DNA of 8,462 nucleotides, from assembly GCA_937907415.1 (NCBI GenBank), contig CALCHY010000121.1, forward strand, positions 1 to 8,462, read 5' to 3'. The notes below the pieces were generated by a model. The model had not been told where the DNA came from, ran no database searches, and saw only the letters and a list, made by a program, of their open reading frames with translations. Below, one piece after another: positions 1 to 6,738 of this stretch; position 1 is the first letter of the stretch; every line of letters starts with the position of its first letter. The position numbers and the translations under genes were made by a program. This DNA comes from an uncultured Trueperaceae bacterium. Lineage in GTDB: Bacteria; Deinococcota; Deinococci; Deinococcales; Trueperaceae.

Positions 1-1731
1 GAAGAACATGTGCTCGGTGCGCACGAGGCCGAGGCCCTCGGCGCCGTAAGCGCGGGCGCGCACGGCGTCGGCCGGGTAGTCGGCGTTGGCCCGCACGCCA
101 AGGGCGCGGATCTCGTCCGCCCACGAGAGCAGCTTCGTCAGGTAAGGGTTGTCGATGTCGGGGATGACCGTTGGGAGCGCCCCGAGGTAGACGTCGCCGA
201 GGGTGCCGTCTATGGAGATGACGTCGCCCTCCTTGATGGTCTGCTCGCCGATGGTCATCTCGCGCTTGTCGAGGTCGATGGCCAGAGCGGCAACGCCGAC
301 GACCGCGGGTTTGCCGAACTGGCGCGCGACGAGGGCGGCGTGGCTAGTGCGCCCGCCTGAACTCGTGAGGATGCCGCGGGCAGCGAGCATGCCGTGGACG
401 TCGTCCGGCTTCGTCTCGGGGCGGACCATGATGACGTCGCGCCCTTCCTTCGACCAGCTCTCCGCGGTGTCTGCATCGAACGCGATGACGCCGACGGCCG
501 CGCCAGGCGAGACGTTGAGCCCGGAGGCCAACTTGCCAGCCGCCTTGCGCGCGCTAGCTTCGAACTGCGGGTGCAGGAAGTAGTCCACCTGCTCGGGCTT
601 GACGCGCCCGACGGCCTCTTCCTTGCCGAGCATGCCTTCCTCGACCATGTCGACGGCGATGCGGACTTCGGCCTGCGCGGTGCGCTTGCCGTCGCGCGTC
701 TGCAGCACCCAGAGCTTGCCGTGCTCGACGGTGAACTCCATGTCCTGCATGTTGCGGTAGTGGCGTTCGAGCCGCTCAGCGATGGCCTTGAACTCCGCGT
801 ACGCCGCTGGCATGACGCTGGCGAGCTCGTCTAGCGGCTGGGTGGCGCGGATGCCGGCCACGACGTCCTCACCCTGGGCGTTGACGAGAAAATCGCCTTC
901 GAGGTGGTTGTCGCCGGTGGTCGCGTTGCGGCTCATGGCTACGCCCGTTGCGCAGTCGTCGCCCATGTTCCCGAACACCATGGCCTGGATGTTGACGGCG
1001 GTGCCGAGGTCGTGGCGGATGCCAGCAGCGTTGCGGTAGTCGACGGCGCGCTTGCCGTTCCATGACCTGAACACGGCCTCAGTTGCGAGCAGCAGCTGGT
1101 CGAGCGGCTCCTCTGGGAACGGCTTTCCGGTGTACGTGCGGATGATCTCCTTGAACTTGCGGGTTATCTCCTGCCAGTCTGACGCCTTCAACTCGGAGTC
1201 GACCTTGACGCCCGCCGCCTTGCGCCTGCCCGTGATGACGGCCTCGAAGACCTCGTCTGGCACGCCCAGCACGACGCTCCCGAACATCTGCACCAAGCGC
1301 CGGTACGAGTCGTACACGAACCGCGGGTCGCCGGTGAGGGCTACCAGCCCGGCCGCCACCTTGTCGTTGAGCCCTAGGTTGAGGATGGTGTCCATCATCC
1401 CCGGCATGGAGAACTTGGCGCCGGAGCGGCACGACACGAGCAGCGGCCGCGACGGGTCGCCGAAGGCCTTGCCCGTGCTCTCCTCCATGTGGCTAAGGGC
1501 GGCGAGCTCCTGCTCCCACAGTCCCACGGGGAACTTGTTGCCGCCCGCGAGGTACTCGTTGCAGCCTTCCGTGGTGACGGTGAAACCGGGCGGCACCGGA
1601 ACACCAAGGCGGGTCATGTCGCCCAGGTTGGCGCCCTTGCCGCCAAGGAGGGCGCGCGCGCCATCCCAACTGCCGGTCAACTTCTCGGCTTCACCGACTT
1701 CTGAGAACTGGTAGACCCACTTCTTGCTCAT
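1..1731 (-). CDS. ppdK: Pyruvate, phosphate dikinase, N-terminal 577 residues (3' end outside window)
   Basis: PPDK interconverts pyruvate + ATP + Pi with PEP + AMP + PPi in the cytoplasm, through a phosphohistidine that swings between two active sites. The frame is open from ATG 1731 to base 1, codon by codon, with no frameshift. Residues about 1-350 are the ATP-grasp domain: GGKGANLG at 30-37 with Lys32, CRSGA at 101-105 with Arg102, SMPGMMDTILNLGLND from 108, NAQGEDVVAGIR around 284-295, and Glu332/Gln344 in the DMEFTVEHGKLWVLQTR stretch. Residues about 400-510 are the phosphohistidine domain, with GGRTSHAA at 459-466 and catalytic His464. From about 535 the PEP/pyruvate barrel begins (GVRANAD, then GLGLVRTEHMFF at the edge). 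The family is about 870-900 residues, so roughly the last third is missing only because the window ends. The start is supported by AAAGGA five bases upstream and by normal family spacing to Lys32. It is the third gene of the nifJ cluster. No PPDK regulatory kinase/phosphatase gene is visible here. Confidence 0.97.
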   Translation of the reverse strand, partial: MSKKWVYQFSEVGEAEKLTGSWDGARALLGGKGANLGDMTRLGVPVPPGFTVTTEGCNEYLAGGNKFPVGLWEQELAALSHMEESTGKAFGDPSRPLLVSCRSGAKFSMPGMMDTILNLGLNDKVAAGLVALTGDPRFVYDSYRRLVQMFGSVVLGVPDEVFEAVITGRRKAAGVKVDSELKASDWQEITRKFKEIIRTYTGKPFPEEPLDQLLLATEAVFRSWNGKRAVDYRNAAGIRHDLGTAVNIQAMVFGNMGDDCATGVAMSRNATTGDNHLEGDFLVNAQGEDVVAGIRATQPLDELASVMPAAYAEFKAIAERLERHYRNMQDMEFTVEHGKLWVLQTRDGKRTAQAEVRIAVDMVEEGMLGKEEAVGRVKPEQVDYFLHPQFEASARKAAGKLASGLNVSPGAAVGVIAFDADTAESWSKEGRDVIMVRPETKPDDVHGMLAARGILTSSGGRTSHAALVARQFGKPAVVGVAALAIDLDKREMTIGEQTIKEGDVISIDGTLGDVYLGALPTVIPDIDNPYLTKLLSWADEIRALGVRANADYPADAVRARAYGAEGLGLVRTEHMFF

Positions 1732-1736
1732 GGCGG

Positions 1737-1742
1737 TCCTTT
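1737..1742 (-). promoter_or_regulatory. Ribosome binding site of ppdK
   Basis: The minus strand reads AAAGGA, followed by a 5-base spacer and the ATG at 1731. It supports this start, since the next in-frame codons downstream would cut into the conserved N-terminus of the ATP-grasp domain. Confidence 0.6.
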
Positions 1743-1798
1743 CTGGACGCAGTGAACGAAGTGGCTCATGCCAGGTGGACATCGCGTCCGTTTGCGGC

Positions 1799-1821
1799 CT
1801 GTTCCGCTTACGCGGCAACAG
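1799..1821 (-). promoter_or_regulatory. Stable hairpin with GUAA tetraloop between the DHOD-like gene and ppdK
   Basis: On the minus strand the arm CTGTTGCCGC (1821-1812) folds onto GCGGAACAG (1807-1799). This gives nine base pairs with one bulged G (1816) and a GTAA loop (1811-1808), a GNRA-type tetraloop. It lies 11 bases after the stop of the DHOD-like gene and about 67 bases before the ppdK ATG. No T-run follows, so it is not a textbook intrinsic terminator. It could be a weak or U-less terminator, an attenuator, or a processing and stability element that separates nifJ expression from ppdK. The structure is read from the sequence; its role is inferred. Confidence 0.5.
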
Positions 1822-1831
1822 TGACTGTGCC

Positions 1832-2848
1832 TCAGCTACCCACTCGGTAACCGAACGAGTAGCCGCTAAGCGCCTTGAGGTAGTTGGCGCGCTCGAAGGC
1901 CTCCGGGTCGGGCGCCGAGCGTTGCGAGAGGGCGCCGCGCAACTCGATCACATCGTCGTAATCGTGTTCGCGCATCCAGGCCACCAGCTCAACCAGCACC
2001 TGCGTGACGTACTCGGGCCCGTTCTTCAGTAGCGCGGAGGTCATGGTGATGACGTCTGCCCCCACGAGCAGCAACTTGGCGACGTCCTTGGCGTCGTGCA
2101 CGCCGCCGGAGCCCGCGAGGTCGAGGCGCACCTTGCCGCGCAAGATGGCTATCCAGCGGAGCGCGAGGCGCGACTCGAGGCTAGACGAGAGCACGAGGTG
2201 AGGGTTGACGGTCAGCTCGTCCAGGTCGATGTCTGGTTGGTAGAAGCGGTTGAAGAGCACGACGCCCTTGGCGCCCGCGTGGGCTATGCCCTGCACGAGG
2301 TGCGGCAGGGAGGAGTACCACGGCCCCACCTTGACCGCCACCGGCACCCGCACGGTGCTCGTGACCGCCGCGACCGTGTCGAGGGTGCGGCGCTCCACCT
2401 CCTCCGCGCTTGCGTCTGGGTCCGTGGCGAGGAAGTAGACGTTGAGCTCGATGGCGTCCGCGCCCGCCTCCTCCAACTGCTTGGCGTACTGTGTCCAGCC
2501 GCCTGAACGGTGCCCGTTGAGGCTCGCGATGACCGGCACGGAGATGCAGGCCTTGGCGGCCTCTAAGTGGCGCAGGTAGGCGCTGGCCCCGATGGGTTCG
2601 CCGGTGAACGGGTCGAAGTAGCCGGTGATCTCTGGCGAGATCGCGTGCCCCACGACGTTGAGGTCGTCGAGCAGCTGCTCCTCACGCTCGAGCTGCTCTT
2701 CGAACAGCGACGGCAGCACGACCGCGCCAACGCCGGCGTCATCGAGGCGGCGCAGGGTGTCGAGGTGGCCAGTGAGGGGCGAGGACGACGCCACCAGCGG
2801 GTTGCGCAGCGACAGCCCTAGGTACATGGTCGACAGGCGCGGGCTCAT
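1832..2848 (-). CDS. Dihydroorotate dehydrogenase-like FMN protein linked to PFOR
   Basis: A 338-residue TIM-barrel flavoprotein of the class 1 dihydroorotate dehydrogenase superfamily, of the 'DHOD-like' kind often found beside nifJ. Visible landmarks are NPLVASSSPLTG at 16-27 (N-terminal FMN/substrate loop), VIASLNG at 106-112, AIELNVY at 132-138, VAVKVGP at 170-176 with the probable FMN-contacting Lys173, LFNRFYQPDIDLD around 198-210, and the phosphate-binding AGSGGV at 245-250 followed by the GAD...TSAL strand. The class 1 catalytic loop, NLSCPN with its Cys (Ser in class 2), is replaced here by NVYFLATDP at 136-144, with no Cys or Ser base. True dihydroorotate oxidation is therefore doubtful. 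The ATG at 2848 was chosen over longer in-frame starts because it overlaps the nifJ stop as ATGA, has GGAGGT six bases upstream, and begins right at the family N-terminus. The real substrate is unknown. The location suggests a redox or accessory role with PFOR. Confidence 0.9.
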   Translation of the reverse strand: MSPRLSTMYLGLSLRNPLVASSSPLTGHLDTLRRLDDAGVGAVVLPSLFEEQLEREEQLLDDLNVVGHAISPEITGYFDPFTGEPIGASAYLRHLEAAKACISVPVIASLNGHRSGGWTQYAKQLEEAGADAIELNVYFLATDPDASAEEVERRTLDTVAAVTSTVRVPVAVKVGPWYSSLPHLVQGIAHAGAKGVVLFNRFYQPDIDLDELTVNPHLVLSSSLESRLALRWIAILRGKVRLDLAGSGGVHDAKDVAKLLLVGADVITMTSALLKNGPEYVTQVLVELVAWMREHDYDDVIELRGALSQRSAPDPEAFERANYLKALSGYSFGYRVGS

Positions 2849-5800
2849 GCTTCTACCTCCGGTTCTGTGCGGACCGTGGCCAGCGCCCTGGCAGCGTCGC
2901 CACTCGCCTTGTCGGGCATCTCGTGGTGGACGGCCGCGAGTTGTTCGTAGAGGGCGCGGCGCGCTTTGGCGTCTGCTTCGGCGAGCTGCATCAGGGCCGC
3001 GGCGCGTTCCGGCTGGCTGCGGGCGAGGACCGAGAAGCGTCCCTCCCGCGAAGCCCATTCGGATAGCGACGCCTTGGGGGGCCGCGAGTCGAGCACTAGT
3101 GGCTGGCCGCCGCCTTCCTTGAGGGCTTCCTGCGGGTCGTAGTGATAGAGGGTTAGGTAGCCGGCCCTGACGGCGTCGCGCTGGTGGGTCATCATCGTGC
3201 GCAGGTCGATGCCGTGGGCGATGCAGGGGCTGTAGGCGATGATCAGGCTCGGGCCCGGCCAGGCCGCGGCTGCCCTGAGCACGTCGATGGTCTGCTTGGG
3301 GCTGGCCCCCATGGCTATCTGCGCGACGTAGACGTTGCCGTAGGCCATGGCTATCTGGCCGAGGTCCTTCTTGCCGACGGACTTGCCGCTGGCGGCGAAC
3401 TTGGCAACGGCCGCGCGTGGCGTGGACTTGGACGCCTGACCCCCAGTGTTGCTGTAGACCTCCGTGTCTAGCACGAGGACGTTGATGTCGCGGCCCGTCG
3501 CCAGGACGTGGTCGAGGCCACCGAAGCCGATGTCGTACGCCCAGCCATCGCCGCCCACAATCCAGAGCTGCCGGTAGACCAGCGTCTCGGCTACCGTGCG
3601 CAGGCGCGCGCAGTCGCGGCGCTCGCCCTCCGTCAGGTCACTGACCTGCTCGAGCGCGTCAAGCCTCGTGAGTAGCTCTGCGACGCGCTCGCGCTGCGCC
3701 GCCATGCCCTCTTCGTCCCTGGCGTCCGCTCCGCGCAGTAGTGCGGTGACCAGGTTGTCGCCTAGGCGCGCGCCCAGCCGCCCGACGAGGTCAGTCGCCT
3801 GCTCAGCACGCGCGTCCACGGCCAGGCGCATGCCGAGGCCGAACTCCGCGGCGTCCTCGAAGAGCGAGTTCGACCAGGCGGGGCCCCTACCCTCGGCCGT
3901 CTGCGCCCACGGGGTGGTGGGGAGGTTGGCGCCGTAGATGGAGGAGCAGCCGGTGGCGTTCGCCACGACCAGGTGATCGCCGAAGAGCTGAGTTAGGAGC
4001 TTGAGGTACGGCGTCTCGCCGCAACCAGCGCAGGCGCCGGAGAACTCGAACAGCGGCTCGCGCAACTGCGAGGCCTTGATGGGGTCGAGGGCATCGAAGC
4101 TCGGGCGCGGGTATGGCAGGTTCTCGTAGAACGCCCAGTTGGCGCGCTCCTGCTCGAGGTGAGCGACCTTGGGTTCGAGGTTGATGGCCTTGACCTTGAG
4201 GTCCGTCTTGTCGCGCGCCGGGCAGACGTCGACGCACACGCCGCAGCCTGTGCAGTCGTCTGGCGCGAGCTGCACGATGAAGGCGTGGTCCTTGAGCGAC
4301 TCGTCGCGGCCCGTCCACGGCGTCCACTTGAAGCCGTCGGGAGCGCCGGCAAGCAAGTCTTGAGGCACTGCGTTGACGCGGATGGCCGCGTGGGGGCAAG
4401 CGAGGGCGCAGAGGTTGCACTGGGTGCAGATGTCCTGCTGCCAGATGGGCACCTCGAAGGCGATCGAGCGCTTCTCCCACTTGCCGGTGTTCGTTGGGTA
4501 GGTGCCGTCGACGGGGAACGCGGAGACGGGCAGGTGGTCGCCCTCTCCCGCCATGATCCGGGCGGTTACGCGCTGCACGAACTCCGGGGCGTTCTCAGGG
4601 ACGAGGGCGAAACGCCGGTAGGCGCTCTCACCCGCGGTGGGGACGGGCACGGCGTGCAGGTTGTCGACGGCGGCGTCGACTGCCGCGTGGTTCCGGGCCA
4701 GCACGGTGCCGCCGCGCTTGCCGTAGGTGCGGTCGATGGCGGCCTTGATGGCCGCTAGCGCCTCGTCGCGCGGCAGGACGCCGGAGAGCGCGAAGAAGCA
4801 GGTCTGCATGACGGTGTTGACGCGCGAACCGAGGCCGACCTCGTGCGCCACGCGGTCGCCGTCGATGGTGAAGAGCTTGAGCTCGCGTTCCCTTATCAGG
4901 CGCTGCGCTTCGACGGGCAGCTGCCCCCACAGCTCGTCAGCTCGGAACGGGGCGTTGAAGAGGACGGTGGCGCCGTGCGCCGCCAGGCCGAGGACGTCCC
5001 GCGAGAAGAGGAGCTCGAAGCGGTGAACGCCGATGAAACCGGCCGACTCGATGAGGTAAGGGCTGGCCACGGGCGCGGGACCGAAGCGCAGGTGGGAGAC
5101 GGTGACCGCTCCAGACTTCTTGGAGTCGTAAACGAAGTAGCCCTGGGCGTCTAGCTCGGTCTGCTCGCCGATGATCTTGACGCTGTTCTTGGTGGCGCCC
5201 ACCGTGCCGTCGCTGCCGAGGCCGTAGAACACGGCGCGGGTGACGTCCTGCCGTTCGGTGGTGAAGGCCTCGTCGGCTTTGAGGGAGAGGTGGGTGACGT
5301 CATCCACGATGCCGACCGTGAACGAGTGGGGTGCGCGCGGCTCCAGCAGGCCGTCGATGGCCGCTTTGGCCATGCGCGGCGTGAACTCCTTGCTGCCGAG
5401 GCCGTAGCGGCCGTTAAGAACCCGCGGGCGGGTGGCGCCGTCGACCCACTGCTCGGCGAGGGCGGTGAGGACGTCCTGGTAGAGCGGTTCGCCAGCGGCC
5501 CCCGGCTCCTTCGTGCGGTCGAGGACGACGATGCCGCGCACGGTCGTGGGTAGAGCCGCAACGAAGCCAGCCGAGTCGAACGGGCGGTAGAGGCGCACGT
5601 TGAGCAAACCGACTTTCTGGCCTTCTGCCACGAGGCGCTCGACGGCTTCGCGCGCGGCCACGGCTCCGGAGCCCATGACCACGAGGACGCGCTCGGCGTC
5701 CGGCGCGCCGGTGTAGTCGAAGTTGCGGTAATGCCGCCCCGTGCGCGCCCCGAACTCTTCGAAGAGGCCGCTAACGATGTTCGGTACGGCCAGGTAGTAG

Positions 5801-6501
5801 CTGTTCGCCGCCTCACGCGATTGGAAGAAGACGTCTGGGTTCTGGGCCGTGCCGCGCAGCACCGGCCGGTCGGGGTCGAGCGCACGGGCACGGTGCGCCG
5901 CTACCAGCTCCTCCGGAATGAACTCCCTCAGGATTTCCTCCGGCAGGGCCTCGACGCGCGCGACTTCATGGCTAGTGCGGAAGCCGTCCTGAACGTGCAG
6001 GAACGGCACGCGCGAGCGCAGGGTAGCGGCCTGGGCTATGAGCGCGAAGTCTTGCGCCTCCTGCACCGAGCTCGCGAAAAGCATGGCCCAGCCGGTCGAG
6101 CGCGCGGCCATGACGTCTGAGTGATCTCCGAATATCGACAGGGCGTGCGTGGCTATCGACCGCGCCGCGATGTGGATGACGGCCGCCGTCAGCTCGCCCG
6201 CGATCTTGAACATGTTCGGGATCATGAGCAGTAGGCCCTGGGACGAGGTGAAGGTGGTGGTGATCGCGCCTGCTTGCAGTGCGCCGTGGACGGTGCCTGC
6301 CGCCCCCGCCTCACTCTGCAACTGCACGACTTGAGGCACCTGACCCCAGAGGTTGCGGCGCCCCGCCGCCGACCAGGCGTCGGCGAACTCCCCCATGGCG
6401 GAGGCCGGGGTGATGGGGTAGATGGCTATGACTTCGTTGAGCTGGTGAGCCACCCTAGCGGTGGCCTCGTTCCCGTCGACCACGATGCGCGTACCAGTCA
6501 C
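2845..6501 (-). CDS. nifJ: Pyruvate:ferredoxin (flavodoxin) oxidoreductase, single-chain
   Basis: Oxidises pyruvate with CoA to acetyl-CoA + CO2, passing two electrons through three [4Fe-4S] clusters to ferredoxin or flavodoxin; it can also run reductively. The 1218 residues match the homodimeric single-chain type, with all domains in order. The pyrimidine-binding TPP domain has YPITPAS (Thr31), Glu64 and Arg114, the same numbering as the Desulfovibrio africanus enzyme. A transketolase-C-like domain spans about 260-400. The gamma domain has GLGSDGTVGATKNS at 427-440. The 2x[4Fe-4S] domain has Cys692/695/698/702 and Cys750/753/756/760. The C-terminal TPP domain has Cys824, Cys827, Cys852 and Cys1093 for the proximal cluster, GDGWAYDIG at 984-992 and NTGGQ at 1018-1022. 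The start is GTG, with AAGGGAG six bases upstream and family-like spacing to Thr31. No Cys follows residue 1093. It is the first gene of the cluster and overlaps the DHOD-like gene by ATGA. A role in nitrogenase electron supply is not indicated, as no nif genes are seen. Confidence 0.98.
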   Translation of the reverse strand: MTGTRIVVDGNEATARVAHQLNEVIAIYPITPASAMGEFADAWSAAGRRNLWGQVPQVVQLQSEAGAAGTVHGALQAGAITTTFTSSQGLLLMIPNMFKIAGELTAAVIHIAARSIATHALSIFGDHSDVMAARSTGWAMLFASSVQEAQDFALIAQAATLRSRVPFLHVQDGFRTSHEVARVEALPEEILREFIPEELVAAHRARALDPDRPVLRGTAQNPDVFFQSREAANSYYLAVPNIVSGLFEEFGARTGRHYRNFDYTGAPDAERVLVVMGSGAVAAREAVERLVAEGQKVGLLNVRLYRPFDSAGFVAALPTTVRGIVVLDRTKEPGAAGEPLYQDVLTALAEQWVDGATRPRVLNGRYGLGSKEFTPRMAKAAIDGLLEPRAPHSFTVGIVDDVTHLSLKADEAFTTERQDVTRAVFYGLGSDGTVGATKNSVKIIGEQTELDAQGYFVYDSKKSGAVTVSHLRFGPAPVASPYLIESAGFIGVHRFELLFSRDVLGLAAHGATVLFNAPFRADELWGQLPVEAQRLIRERELKLFTIDGDRVAHEVGLGSRVNTVMQTCFFALSGVLPRDEALAAIKAAIDRTYGKRGGTVLARNHAAVDAAVDNLHAVPVPTAGESAYRRFALVPENAPEFVQRVTARIMAGEGDHLPVSAFPVDGTYPTNTGKWEKRSIAFEVPIWQQDICTQCNLCALACPHAAIRVNAVPQDLLAGAPDGFKWTPWTGRDESLKDHAFIVQLAPDDCTGCGVCVDVCPARDKTDLKVKAINLEPKVAHLEQERANWAFYENLPYPRPSFDALDPIKASQLREPLFEFSGACAGCGETPYLKLLTQLFGDHLVVANATGCSSIYGANLPTTPWAQTAEGRGPAWSNSLFEDAAEFGLGMRLAVDARAEQATDLVGRLGARLGDNLVTALLRGADARDEEGMAAQRERVAELLTRLDALEQVSDLTEGERRDCARLRTVAETLVYRQLWIVGGDGWAYDIGFGGLDHVLATGRDINVLVLDTEVYSNTGGQASKSTPRAAVAKFAASGKSVGKKDLGQIAMAYGNVYVAQIAMGASPKQTIDVLRAAAAWPGPSLIIAYSPCIAHGIDLRTMMTHQRDAVRAGYLTLYHYDPQEALKEGGGQPLVLDSRPPKASLSEWASREGRFSVLARSQPERAAALMQLAEADAKARRALYEQLAAVHHEMPDKASGDAARALATVRTEPEVEA
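2855..2860 (-). promoter_or_regulatory. Strong Shine-Dalgarno of the DHOD-like gene, inside the nifJ 3' end
   Basis: The minus strand reads GGAGGT, then a 6-base spacer, then the ATG at 2848. The site lies inside the last codons of nifJ, whose TGA shares bases 2845-2847 with the ATG. This decides the start and implies translational coupling of the two proteins. Confidence 0.8.
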
Positions 6502-6738
6502 GGTGGGCTCCCTTCTCAGTCGCCCAGTCCGGCCCCCAAGCAGAAGGCCGGTCGGGCCTCAAGTCCAGGGTAGTGGGAGGAGGCAGGGGCATATGGCCTT
6601 GGGGCCGAGGAACCCGCCTTGCCGAGCGCAGCCTCGTGACCGACCGGTATCATGCGCGAGCAGTAGTACCTGAGATGGCACGCCAAGCGCACGTCCCCGA
6701 GCGGGGTCGGCCTGGGGCGTGACGCGCGCGAGGTGAAC
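6502..6738. promoter_or_regulatory. Divergent intergenic region between nifJ and the TPR gene
   Basis: About 237 bases separate the two divergent starts, so promoters for both directions should lie here. I see no clear -35/-10 pair. On the plus strand TATCAT (6648-6653) resembles a -10 box, but no -35 sits at proper spacing; TTGCCG at 6619 is too far away. On the minus strand only weak TAnnnT matches are visible, such as TACCCT. Short inverted repeats are present: AGGCC-GGTCG-GGCCT (6545-6559) and CCCCG-AG-CGGGG (6695-6706). Both are brief and GC-rich and could be chance. No small ORF here has a convincing RBS. Confidence 0.45.
6508..6514 (-). promoter_or_regulatory. Ribosome binding site of nifJ (GTG start)
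   Basis: The minus strand reads AAGGGAG, then a 6-base spacer, then GTG at 6501. It supports GTG as the initiation codon. No in-frame ATG nearby would preserve the conserved N-terminal strand. Confidence 0.6.

Noticed and set aside
10..834. Plus-strand open frames opposite ppdK
   Set aside because: These are antisense shadows of a well-supported gene in high-GC DNA. Their translations are low-complexity Ala/Arg/Val-rich and match no family.
1799..1831. Classical rho-independent terminator after the DHOD-like gene
   Set aside because: The hairpin is real, but no T-run follows it on the minus strand, so I listed it only as a regulatory hairpin of unknown role.
2849..3058. 70-residue N-terminal extension of the DHOD-like frame, starting at 3058
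   Set aside because: It lies wholly inside nifJ in another frame, is rich in Arg/Pro/Gly of no known fold, and the internal ATG at 2848 has a strong SD and the family N-terminus.
3887..5891. Several long open frames on both strands over nifJ, such as 5151-5891 and 4159-4758
   Set aside because: nifJ is intact through this region with all cluster motifs. The overlapping frames are Arg/Ser/Ala-rich GC shadows without RBS support.
6619..6653. TTGCCG ... TATCAT as a sigma-70 promoter for the TPR gene
   Set aside because: The spacing is 23 bases, too long for a normal promoter. Only the -10-like box remains as a weak hint.
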